The notes beneath the pieces were generated by a model. The model did not search any database. It was not told where the DNA came from and saw nothing but the letters and a program-made list of their open reading frames with translations. DNA of 64,000 nt, taken from Sulfurovum sp. XGS-02 (GTDB lineage: Bacteria > Campylobacterota > Campylobacteria > Campylobacterales > Sulfurovaceae). Where the stretch lies: positions 1,984,001-2,048,000 of the forward strand of contig NZ_CP093312.1 of assembly GCF_023213175.1 (NCBI RefSeq), in the 5' to 3' direction. Positions 17,288 through 24,930 of this stretch are shown one piece after another. Made by a program: the position numbers and the translations under genes. Numbering within the stretch: the first letter of the stretch is position 1; every line of letters begins with the position of its first letter.

Positions 17288-17899
17288 TTAAAAGTTATAA
17301 GAGAGACCAACTGTCCAAGCGTCTGCATCTACATCTGAAGTCTGTGCTCTATAGCCAAATCCTGTATCATCATACAAAGATACATAATCAGCAAAGATAG
17401 AAATCTCTTCTGTGAATGCATAACTTGCTCCAACTCCCCACTGGAACCCACCTTCCACGGCGTCACCGCCTGCAAGATCGTCAAGCATCACTTCACCATA
17501 TCCCAAAAGCGCATAGAGTGAGAACTCTCCGATCGGATACATAGGTTTAACATAAACTCCCCAAGTAGATACATCACCATCATAAGCATTTGCCACATTT
17601 GTCAAATTCCCTGCATCATAATCTGAATCTCCCAAACCAAATGAATAACGACCTTCAAAAGCCAGATATTCATTGACTTGATAACCTGCTTGAATCATTA
17701 AGGTTGTTGAAGATATTTCTTCATCAGTGGTATCATTATTCACAGATACTTCACCTAGACCAAATCCTGCATAAAAAGGATTTACTTCAACCTCTGGTAT
17801 TTCAACAACAGGCTCTACAACTTTCGTCATATCACCACCCGCATAAGCCATTCCGCTTAGTGCCATAATGGACACAAGAGATACAATACTCTTTTTCAT
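17288..17899 (-). CDS. Outer-membrane beta-barrel protein (OmpA/OmpW-like size)
   Basis: A 203-aa outer-membrane protein. The start is placed at 17899 because AAGGGAAG precedes that ATG and a signal peptide (MKKSIVSLVSIMALSGMAYA) follows directly; a longer frame to 17986 would run into the structured RNA. The mature end begins AGGDMTKVVEPVVEIP, almost the same motif as in the porin at 483-1709. The rest shows about eight amphipathic strands with turns rich in Asp/Gly and ends WTVGLSYNF, with the terminal Phe needed for BAM. It is cotranscribed with the lipoprotein gene. A c-di-GMP-responsive surface role is inferred from the leader. Confidence 0.82.
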   Translation of the reverse strand: MKKSIVSLVSIMALSGMAYAGGDMTKVVEPVVEIPEVEVNPFYAGFGLGEVSVNNDTTDEEISSTTLMIQAGYQVNEYLAFEGRYSFGLGDSDYDAGNLTNVANAYDGDVSTWGVYVKPMYPIGEFSLYALLGYGEVMLDDLAGGDAVEGGFQWGVGASYAFTEEISIFADYVSLYDDTGFGYRAQTSDVDADAWTVGLSYNF

Positions 17900-17930
17900 T
17901 ACTTCCCTTTTTATTATAATGTTGTGTTGA

Positions 17931-18029
17931 TTGTGTAACCTGGCGGTCTTTTCATCTACTATAGAGTTACAGTATCCAAGATCCATGGCTTTCTGGCCCT
18001 ACCTCACGATAGGTGTAGCATTTATACAA
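17931..18029 (-). ncRNA. Structured RNA leader, probable c-di-GMP-I (GEMM) riboswitch, copy 1
   Basis: Read on the minus strand, the element opens with TTGT, pairing with ACAA at its end (P1). A stem CCUAUC/GGUAGG capped by GUGA follows, then the core GGGCCAGAAAGCCAUGG. A second stem UCUU...AAGA encloses a variable apical hairpin (UACUGU/AUAGUA). It closes with CGCCAGGUUACA. This order matches the class I c-di-GMP aptamer: GNRA stem, AAAGCC, then GCCAGGUU. The junction before the first stem (GCUACACC) differs from the common GCAAACC, so ligand identity needs testing. Thirty bases separate it from the outer-membrane protein start codon. That is short for a terminator, so translational control is likelier. 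Confidence 0.7.
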
Positions 18030-18081
18030 AATAAACATTTTATTATAATTTGAATTTTTAAAAAATATATCCCAATATTTT

Positions 18082-18139
18082 AATTTATATATCTAAATTC
18101 ATAACTTTGTACTATTTTTACTCAATTTATATATCTAAA
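18082..18139. repeat. Direct repeat upstream of riboswitch copy 1
   Basis: AATTTATATATCTAAA occurs at 18082-18097 and again at 18124-18139, 42 bases apart. This is about four helical turns, within the AT-rich promoter region of the riboswitch operon. It may be a regulator-binding pair or chance in a very AT-rich stretch. The rest of 18030-18264 shows no gene. Confidence 0.5.
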
Positions 18140-18264
18140 ATGAAAATAAATACATTTTTGATAAAAAATAACATGTAAATTATTGTATGACTCTCGGGTG
18201 GGAATTATTGAAATCTAAAGTATGCTATTAACACCGGTATGTTAGTTTTATTGTTGTTTAGAAG

Positions 18265-18341
18265 TGGTACACCCATCAGGATTCGAACCTGAGACCTTCG
18301 GTACCGCAAACCGATGCTCTATCCAGCTGAGCTATGAGTGC
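18265..18341 (-). tRNA. tRNA-Arg (GCG)
   Basis: A 77-base cloverleaf with encoded CCA. The anticodon stem is TCGGT/ACCGA around loop TTGCGGT, giving anticodon GCG, which reads CGC and CGU. The T-loop is TTCGAAT. The first acceptor pair is G1-U72. Most bacteria read CGN with an A34 tRNA edited to inosine, so a GCG anticodon is uncommon. Confidence 0.92.
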
Positions 18342-18394
18342 ACATTAAAAGTGTAGTAGCGATAATTTAGAGCGCAATTATAGCAGAGAAATCT

Positions 18395-19096
18395 TTATTT
18401 ATCAAGTAAATTCATAGGGCCGAATAATTTAATTGCCTTGGGGTTGGAAATGAATGTGTGATTGTACGGATGCTCCAATTCGATCGTTTCAAATTTCTCC
18501 AGTGTAAATTGCTTTCTCAGTGCTTTTGCATGTGTACCGAACAAGATGAGTTTCGGTGCATCCTCTTCCATTGCATTCAAGAGTGTCTGCACAAAAGGTT
18601 TCCATGCCTTTATATGTTTTGCGCTGCTCTTTTTATCTGTAAAGATCAATGCTGTATTTAAAAGCAATACCCCGTTTTTTTCAAAATTACGCCGCAGGTC
18701 ATCTATAGAGTCGATCATATGCGTTTTATCTAACTTGGTAATGGCTTCTTGCGAAGTATCCTCTGTTGTCAGCTTTTGGCTTGCGACGAGCGCCATCTTC
18801 ATAAAGTTACGTAGACTGGTTGCACGATTGACCTCTTTACTTAATCCAGATGTGGAAAAGAGCTTCTCTACTTTGGTATCTATAAAGGCATATCCCCCGG
18901 CACTCTCTCTTCTCGGATAGGGATCCTGGCCAAAGAGGATATATTTGACCTTCTCTTTAGCAAGCGTGTTAAAGGCATTGAAGTAGTTTTCTTTGGTAGG
19001 GAAGTAGTGCTCATCTTCTTCTAAAAATCTCTGATACTCTGCCTCAAGAGAGGCATACGCTTCAGACAATACTCCTTCCCATGAGCTTCTGGACAT
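18395..19096 (-). CDS. Uracil-DNA glycosylase-family protein (Ung-like)
   Basis: A 233-aa protein with the family 1 UDG active-site blocks. GQDPYP carries the catalytic aspartate and the tyrosine that excludes thymine. VLLLNTALI carries the uracil-binding asparagine, and EHPYNHTF stands where classic Ung has HPSPLS. The histidine is kept but the loop around it differs, and the region after GQDPY (RRESAGGYAFID) is also unlike standard Ung. So it probably removes uracil from DNA, but as a divergent branch. It ends 53 bases before the tRNA-Arg and starts where the small membrane-protein gene stops. Confidence 0.8.
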   Translation of the reverse strand: MSRSSWEGVLSEAYASLEAEYQRFLEEDEHYFPTKENYFNAFNTLAKEKVKYILFGQDPYPRRESAGGYAFIDTKVEKLFSTSGLSKEVNRATSLRNFMKMALVASQKLTTEDTSQEAITKLDKTHMIDSIDDLRRNFEKNGVLLLNTALIFTDKKSSAKHIKAWKPFVQTLLNAMEEDAPKLILFGTHAKALRKQFTLEKFETIELEHPYNHTFISNPKAIKLFGPMNLLDK

Positions 19097-19419
19097 CAGT
19101 CTCTCTTTTTGAGTTTGTCGAACTTGATGATCAATTCTATCTTGCTCACAGGGATACCAAGTTTCTCAGAAACAGAAGCTTTACTTTCACCCGCGTTGAT
19201 CAGTTCCATCACATCATCAAGAGAAGAGAAGTTGTCTATCACATCTTTCACTGCAACACGTGATGCTTCATAGTTTGCTATCGTCACATTCTTTACATCC
19301 AGTATCTCATTGAGCTTTTTATTTTCTTTTGCCAATTTACTGTTTTTCCCCACAAGCATAAACAGTATGATCACCAAGAGTGCCAATAACCCTAAAACTG
19401 TGATATCGATCATTTCCAT
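19096..19419 (-). CDS. Membrane-anchored coiled-coil protein, unknown
   Basis: A 107-aa protein. The start is the ATG at 19417-19419, preceded at 9 bases by GGAGG inside the end of mqnP; a longer TTG start at 19437 would put that site inside the gene. One membrane helix (about residues 5-23) leads to a charged coiled coil (SKLAKENKKLNEIL). A C-terminal domain with a helix-turn-helix-like stretch (ASVSEKLGIPVSKIELIIK) follows. This plan recalls DUF2802/DUF6115-type proteins, but the match is by feel only. Function unknown. It ends where the UDG gene begins. Confidence 0.65.
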   Translation of the reverse strand: MEMIDITVLGLLALLVIILFMLVGKNSKLAKENKKLNEILDVKNVTIANYEASRVAVKDVIDNFSSLDDVMELINAGESKASVSEKLGIPVSKIELIIKFDKLKKRD

Positions 19420-19420
19420 C

Positions 19421-20275
19421 TTATAGTACCTCCACAATAATCAAAGTTAAAAAAACAAATCCCAAGTACCCATTCACCGTAAAAAAGGCTTTGTCTATTT
19501 TTGTAAAATCTTTGTTGACGATGTAGTGTTCATAACTCAACATGATAGCAGAAAAAAGTATAGCAAGCTGCGCCCAAAAACCTAATACTGCGCTGACTAC
19601 AAAATAAGTCCAAAAAACAATGGCTAAAAAATGGAATACCCTTGCGATCCACATAGTCTTATTTGCCCCAAATTTAGAAGGGATAGAGTGTAATCCATGT
19701 GCTTTATCAAATTCTATATCTTGCAGAGAGTAGAGCAAGTCAAATCCTGAGACCCAGAACATTACCCCGATTGCCAGATAGACAGACCATAGAGTTATCT
19801 CGCCGTTTACTGCCACTACACCTGCTATGGGTGCCAGTCCCAAGCTCACCCCTAAGATAAGGTGTGCCATTGATGAGAAACGCTTAAAAAGTGTATAGGC
19901 CCCAAGGACAACTAAAATAGGCAGTGAGAGCTGAAAAGCCAATGGGTTCACGAAATACGCCACCACCATAAACAACAATGCATTCATCACGACAAACCCG
20001 ACCATTTGTCTATTGGATACCCTACCGTCTACAGAAGGACGATTTTTCGTACGTGGATTCAGTCTATCAATATCTCTATCCAGATAACGGTTGACACCCA
20101 TAGCAAAGTTTCGTGCAGTAACTGCAGCCAATGTGCCTAAAAACAATAGCTTCCAGCCAAACCAACCTTGTGCAGCCACAAGCATGGCTATAAAGATAAA
20201 TGGCAGGGAAAACACTGAGTGTTTAAACATGACCAATTCTGAAAAATGGTTCAATTTCTCTCTAAAACGATTCAC
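19421..20275 (-). CDS. mqnP: Menaquinone prenyltransferase MqnP (UbiA family)
   Basis: A 284-aa integral-membrane prenyltransferase of the UbiA family with about eight or nine membrane helices. The two aspartate-rich motifs that bind Mg-diphosphate are present: NRYLDRDIDRLNPRTKNRP near residues 62-80 and DLLYSLQDIEFDK near 180. The family includes UbiA, MenA and MqnP. Campylobacterota make menaquinone by the futalosine route, so MqnP, which prenylates the dihydroxynaphthoate-carboxylate precursor, is the best fit. No other mqn gene is in the window. It follows pssA by 9 bases. Confidence 0.82.
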   Translation of the reverse strand: MNRFREKLNHFSELVMFKHSVFSLPFIFIAMLVAAQGWFGWKLLFLGTLAAVTARNFAMGVNRYLDRDIDRLNPRTKNRPSVDGRVSNRQMVGFVVMNALLFMVVAYFVNPLAFQLSLPILVVLGAYTLFKRFSSMAHLILGVSLGLAPIAGVVAVNGEITLWSVYLAIGVMFWVSGFDLLYSLQDIEFDKAHGLHSIPSKFGANKTMWIARVFHFLAIVFWTYFVVSAVLGFWAQLAILFSAIMLSYEHYIVNKDFTKIDKAFFTVNGYLGFVFLTLIIVEVL

Positions 20276-20284
20276 TGTTTCACT

Positions 20285-20845
20285 CTATGGATGAGGGATT
20301 TTCAGTTTAGAATTCAGTGACCATGCAATGATCAGTACCAAAACAGCGATAATGTAACTATTTGTGATCACACCGTAGGCATTTAAGAGATAGAGTATCC
20401 ATAAAAGAATGGCTCCCAGCGGTGTAGGCACACCTTCAAAGTATTTTTCAACCTCTCCAACATCTACTTTCAGATTAAATTCTACCAGTCTTCTCAATCC
20501 ATTGATGATATACCAGATAAATACCAAACCTAACAGCAATTCTTCAACCCCTGTAATGCCACTGTAGTGTTTGACCGCATAAAAAAGTAAAAATGGAGGC
20601 ATGACCACGAAAGAGAGAAAATCTGCAAAACTGTCAAGTTGGATCCCAAATTCGGTTGATAGTGCGTATTTACGTGCCAGCTTACCATCTATAATGTCAC
20701 AGGCACCCCCTATCCATGCCAAAACAATAGCAGTAAAGAAATCACCTCTAACGATAAAAAATATTGCCATGATGCCTACTGTAACATTCATATAGGTTAC
20801 AAGGTTTGCAATGTTAAAACGATTGTTCTTGTCAAATAAATTCAT
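20285..20845 (-). CDS. pssA: CDP-diacylglycerol-serine O-phosphatidyltransferase
   Basis: A CDP-alcohol phosphatidyltransferase of 186 aa with the motif DG-x2-AR-x8-G-x3-D-x3-D, seen as DGKLARKYALSTEFGIQLDSFAD (catalytic aspartates at its ends). YFEGVPTPLGA, like the FxGxPxPxxA block of PssA, separates it from PgsA. About six membrane helices are visible. It makes phosphatidylserine, the precursor of phosphatidylethanolamine. It heads a minus-strand run with mqnP, the coiled-coil gene and the UDG gene. Confidence 0.85.
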   Translation of the reverse strand: MNLFDKNNRFNIANLVTYMNVTVGIMAIFFIVRGDFFTAIVLAWIGGACDIIDGKLARKYALSTEFGIQLDSFADFLSFVVMPPFLLFYAVKHYSGITGVEELLLGLVFIWYIINGLRRLVEFNLKVDVGEVEKYFEGVPTPLGAILLWILYLLNAYGVITNSYIIAVLVLIIAWSLNSKLKIPHP

Positions 20846-20944
20846 TCTTGCCTCTCTTTATCAATAGTGGTATTTTATCCTTTTTGGGGTTATGGTATGA
20901 TTACGCTATGAGAAGTATTAAAATAGACTACAGCGAGACACTAT

Positions 20945-21847
20945 ATGCAAGATACTAACACCTTTGAGCAACTGGCTCTCATTGGTCCTACTGCATCAGG
21001 AAAAACTGCGCTTTCCATCAAAATAGCACAACATATGAATGCCTATATTTTATCCCTCGATTCACTCTCTATCTTCAAAGAGATAGATATTGTTTCAGCA
21101 AAACCTACACTCAAGGAACGCGCCGGCATCGAACACTTTGGTATGGATTACCTCTACCCTGATGAAAGTTTTGATGTCACTACCTTTATCAGACTCTACC
21201 ATGAAGTCCATAGTCGCTGTCTGGAAGATGGTAAAAATCTTGTTATTGTCGGAGGTACCAGTTTTTATCTGAAGATGCTCATTGAGGGTATCAGTGAACT
21301 GCCCAGTATCTCAAATGAAACAAAAACAAAAACCAGTAGATATTTACAAGATTTGCAAAAGAGCCATGCGTGGCTTTATAGTTTAGATTCGCTCTATATG
21401 TCAAACATAGAGCCCAATGATCCTTACCGTATAGAAAAAGCTTTGGATATCTATTTGGAAACGGGACTGACCCCCACACAATACTTTAAACAATTTCCGC
21501 CCCGACCTACGGTGACTGAGCCACTTCCTATCTACCAGATAGAGATCGAGCGAGAGAAACTTCGTGAACGTATAGCATTGCGTACCAACATAATGATCAA
21601 TGACGGATTGATCGATGAGATATGTATGCTCGAAAAGAAATATACACGCTCACCTAACTGCATGAAATCTATAGGGATCAAAGAGACATTGGCTTACTTA
21701 GACGGTATCTATGACAAAAAGATGCTTAGTGAAAAGATCACCACCAATACTGCACGATTGGCTAAACGACAGACAACATTCAATAACTCTCAGTTCAATA
21801 ACGTGATAAAAGGATCTGTAAAAGAGTTGGAAAAGATTTTACTATAA
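20945..21847 (+). CDS. miaA: tRNA dimethylallyltransferase MiaA
   Basis: Transfers a dimethylallyl group to A37 of tRNAs reading UNN codons, making the substrate of MiaB. The 300-aa protein has the P-loop IGPTASGKTALS (about 13-24), the catalytic LSLDSLSIFKEIDI, SAKPTLKER, and VGGTSFYLKMLIEG. The C-terminal part has MKSIGIKETLAYLDG and RLAKRQTTF. DSLS replaces the more usual DSMQ, a Campylobacterota trait as far as I recall. It is divergent from pssA and convergent with nuoN. Confidence 0.95.
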   Translation: MQDTNTFEQLALIGPTASGKTALSIKIAQHMNAYILSLDSLSIFKEIDIVSAKPTLKERAGIEHFGMDYLYPDESFDVTTFIRLYHEVHSRCLEDGKNLVIVGGTSFYLKMLIEGISELPSISNETKTKTSRYLQDLQKSHAWLYSLDSLYMSNIEPNDPYRIEKALDIYLETGLTPTQYFKQFPPRPTVTEPLPIYQIEIEREKLRERIALRTNIMINDGLIDEICMLEKKYTRSPNCMKSIGIKETLAYLDGIYDKKMLSEKITTNTARLAKRQTTFNNSQFNNVIKGSVKELEKILL

Positions 21848-21850
21848 AAA

Positions 21851-21894
21851 GGTCGGCTTCCCGACCATTCTGAACGCTCAGCGCTTAACGCTGA
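21851..21894. terminator. Twin hairpins between miaA and nuoN
   Basis: GGTCGG-CTTC-CCGACC (21851-21866) and TCAGCG-CTTAA-CGCTGA (21878-21894) are two 6-bp hairpins in the 57-base gap between convergent genes. On the minus strand, A-rich flanks of miaA give a TTTTTATAG tail after the first hairpin, so it can end the complex I transcript. Confidence 0.65.
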
Positions 21895-21904
21895 ACGCTA
21901 AATA

Positions 21905-23395
21905 TTAGTACCCGCTGGCACTGATCATATAATAGATATACGATACAAGCGGCTGTACATAGAAGATAGCTGCAACGGTTGCAACGGTTGCAAACCCGAC
22001 CATCGTCATCAATGGTTTAGAGATATTATAGTAAACCACATCCACATCTTTAACCGGCTCTTTCAAGAACATATATACAACAAGCTTCATGTAGTAGTAT
22101 GCAGCGATAGCCGAGTTAAGTCCCATAATAATCGCTAACCAGATATACCCTGCATTCACCGCTGCTTGCATCACATAGATCTTACCCCAGAATACTGAGA
22201 ATGGTGGAACGCCTGCCAGTGAGAACATAAAGAGCCCCATAATGACTGCACCCATAGGCATGATCTGGATCAGACCTGCAAACTTTTCATACGGATGGTC
22301 ATAACGCGAATCGAATCTTCTCTTTTTGTGACGGGAGATCCATAACATGGAGAATGCGCCAAGATTAGTAAACATAAAGAGTGCATAATATAAGAATATC
22401 GCTGTGTTACCCTCTGTTGTATCCAGTGCCAATGCTGCGATGATGAACCCTGCATGAGAGATAGATGAGTATGCAAGCATACGTTTAACATCATTCTGTA
22501 CCAATGCCATAATGTTAGATAGTGTCATTGTAAGTACAGCCATGATAAGGATCGTCCATCTTACCCACTCAACACCAAGATCAATATACATACCAAAGAG
22601 TCTGATACTCACTACGAATGCAGCAATTTTAGGCACCACTGACATATATCCAGCCAATGCCGCAGAAGCTCCCTCATAGACATCAGGTACCCATGTATGG
22701 AACGGGAAGAGAGAAAGTTTGAAGGCGAAAGCAACAAGTAACAGTACAGATGAACTAAATACAGCGATCATTACTCCTGCTTCATTCAATCGTGTTGCCA
22801 TAACCTCTGCCACTTTATAGAGTTCTACTGAACCTGTAAGTGCATAGATCACTGCTGAACCCATCGCAAAGAAACCTGCTGCCAGTGCACCCATTGTAAA
22901 GTACTTGACCGCTGCTTCATACGAATTCGCTCTGTTGTGCAGTGCGATCAGTGTATAGAGTGCAAGTGATGCTGTCTCAAGACCGACAAAGATAAGGATA
23001 AGGTTATCCGTTGCTACCATGAACTGGAATCCTGCGATCATAAATAAGAACAATGCAAAGAATTCAGGATACGAGTACTCATGGAATCTTTTTGATGTCA
23101 ATGCAAGCGGTATAAATATCATCGAACCACCAATGATCATTAGTTGAGAAATGATAGAGATACCATCGATCAACATGACATCAAAGAAGCCGCGTTCATT
23201 GACATTGAGTCCCAATACAGAACCAAAATCAACAAAGAGTACCAAGATCGTCAACATGACATAGAGTGATTTATGCAATTTCCCATTAAGAAGATCAATA
23301 ATTAAAATAATCAAACCACCAGCAATCGCTATAAGCATCGGTGCTAGTGTAATAAGGTTTAGGCTGGCTAAACTCACATTAATTGGCTCTAACAT
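21905..23395 (-). CDS. nuoN: Complex I subunit NuoN
   Basis: An antiporter-like proton-pumping subunit of the membrane arm of respiratory complex I (496 aa, about 14 membrane helices). It has the family's conserved charged residues on helices, for example the glutamate in FVGLETASLALY and the lysine in VAFAFKLSLFPFHTWVPDVYEGA. The block HAGFIIAALAL is also typical. It is the last gene of the cluster; its ATG overlaps the nuoM stop (TAATG). The twin hairpins after it probably end the transcript. Confidence 0.96.
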   Translation of the reverse strand: MLEPINVSLASLNLITLAPMLIAIAGGLIILIIDLLNGKLHKSLYVMLTILVLFVDFGSVLGLNVNERGFFDVMLIDGISIISQLMIIGGSMIFIPLALTSKRFHEYSYPEFFALFLFMIAGFQFMVATDNLILIFVGLETASLALYTLIALHNRANSYEAAVKYFTMGALAAGFFAMGSAVIYALTGSVELYKVAEVMATRLNEAGVMIAVFSSSVLLLVAFAFKLSLFPFHTWVPDVYEGASAALAGYMSVVPKIAAFVVSIRLFGMYIDLGVEWVRWTILIMAVLTMTLSNIMALVQNDVKRMLAYSSISHAGFIIAALALDTTEGNTAIFLYYALFMFTNLGAFSMLWISRHKKRRFDSRYDHPYEKFAGLIQIMPMGAVIMGLFMFSLAGVPPFSVFWGKIYVMQAAVNAGYIWLAIIMGLNSAIAAYYYMKLVVYMFLKEPVKDVDVVYYNISKPLMTMVGFATVATVAAIFYVQPLVSYIYYMISASGY

Positions 23396-24921
23396 TAGTT
23401 CGCCTCCTTACTTGATTTTGCAACTTTTATCATATCTTTTGCCTCTTGTGTAATCGCTTTTTCATCCATAAAGCTTAGCAATGCTTTTACAGAGTTGTCT
23501 ATCGGCTCTAGTACCGGTTTAGGGTATACACCTAACCAAATCACTATTGCAACCAACGGGATAAGCGACCATGTCTCTCTACCATTGAGGTCTTTTAGTT
23601 TTTTGTTCTCTTCGTTATTCAACGGACCAAAGAAAGTACGTTTCATGACTCTTAGCATATAGACCGCACCTAGGATGATAGATGTACCTGCCAAGATAGT
23701 CATCATCGGAGTGACTTGGTAAAAACCAAGAAGTACAAGGAACTCACCGACAAAACCGATTGTTAACGGCAATCCGACCGATGCCATCAGCATGATTCCG
23801 AATATTACTGCAAACTTAGGCATAACGGATGCGATACCCCCAAATTCAGACATCAATTTCGTATGTCTTCTGTCATAGATCATACCTACAAGCATAAACA
23901 GTGCCCCCGAAACGATACCGTGAGAGAGCATTTGGAAGACTGAACCTGACAGACCTTCTGCATTCATCGCAAAAAGACCAAGCATGATAATACCCATATG
24001 CGATACAGAAGAGTATGCGATCACTTGCTTCATATCTTTTTGCGCGTAGGCGATCATTGCCGTATAGATGATCATGATCAGTGATAATACAGCCACTGGT
24101 GTAATAGCCAATACAGAAGCATCCGGGAACATTGGAAGTGAGAATCTTACAAATCCGTACGTACCCATTTTAAGCAATACTGCTGCAAGAATGACCGAAC
24201 CAATCGTAGGTGCTTGACCATGTGCATAAGGGATCCAAGTATGGAATGGGAACATCGGTACTTTAATCGCAAATCCGATAAAGAACGCAGCAAATAACCA
24301 CAACTGGTAATTCACCGGCAGTACCAACGCATACCAGTCTGTGATAGCAAAGCTCCATACACCTGTAAGGTTATGGTAAATGTATGCAACAAACAACATA
24401 CCTACCAACATGATAAGTGACCCCATGAATGTATAGAGGAAGAACTTGATCGCTGCATAGACTCTTAATGGTCCACCCCATGCACCTACGATATAGAGCA
24501 TCGGTACAAGAGAAAGCTCCCAGAACAAGTAGAAGATAATTGCATCAAGTGCAACAAATACACCGACCATTGTCATCTCAAGGAAAAGGAGTGTCACGAT
24601 CATATTTTTAATATTCTTCGTCTCACCCATACTTGCCATACCGATCAGTGTCATCAATGTTGTCATAAGAATAATGAACAATGAGATACCATCCGCACCA
24701 AGATAATAGGAGATACCCATATCAGGGATCAACGGGATCATCTCTACAAACTGCATACCTGCGTTAGCTGTATCAAAACTAAACCATAACCATAGAGAGA
24801 GCAAGAATTCAATTGCCGCTACAGTGATACCGTAGGTTCTTGCACTCTCCTTATCTACTATAAACCCAAGCAGTCCTGCAACTGCCGGGAAGAAGACCAA
24901 TATACTTAAAATATTTTCCAT
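23395..24921 (-). CDS. nuoM: Complex I subunit NuoM
   Basis: The second antiporter-like proton-pumping subunit (508 aa, about 14 helices). Conserved features include the glutamate in FYLFWELSLVPMLYIVGAWGG, the lysine in GFAIKVPMFPFHTWIPYAHGQAP, and YSSVSHMGIIMLGLF. It has a charged cytoplasmic tail (EAKDMIKVAKSSKEAN). It lies between nuoL (9-base gap) and nuoN (overlap). Confidence 0.97.
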   Translation of the reverse strand: MENILSILVFFPAVAGLLGFIVDKESARTYGITVAAIEFLLSLWLWFSFDTANAGMQFVEMIPLIPDMGISYYLGADGISLFIILMTTLMTLIGMASMGETKNIKNMIVTLLFLEMTMVGVFVALDAIIFYLFWELSLVPMLYIVGAWGGPLRVYAAIKFFLYTFMGSLIMLVGMLFVAYIYHNLTGVWSFAITDWYALVLPVNYQLWLFAAFFIGFAIKVPMFPFHTWIPYAHGQAPTIGSVILAAVLLKMGTYGFVRFSLPMFPDASVLAITPVAVLSLIMIIYTAMIAYAQKDMKQVIAYSSVSHMGIIMLGLFAMNAEGLSGSVFQMLSHGIVSGALFMLVGMIYDRRHTKLMSEFGGIASVMPKFAVIFGIMLMASVGLPLTIGFVGEFLVLLGFYQVTPMMTILAGTSIILGAVYMLRVMKRTFFGPLNNEENKKLKDLNGRETWSLIPLVAIVIWLGVYPKPVLEPIDNSVKALLSFMDEKAITQEAKDMIKVAKSSKEAN

Positions 24922-24930
24922 TTTTCCCCC

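Noticed and set aside
17900-17986. N-terminal extension of the 203-aa OMP to 17986
   Set aside because: It would translate the structured RNA and place 29 residues before a clear signal peptide with its own AAGGGAAG site.
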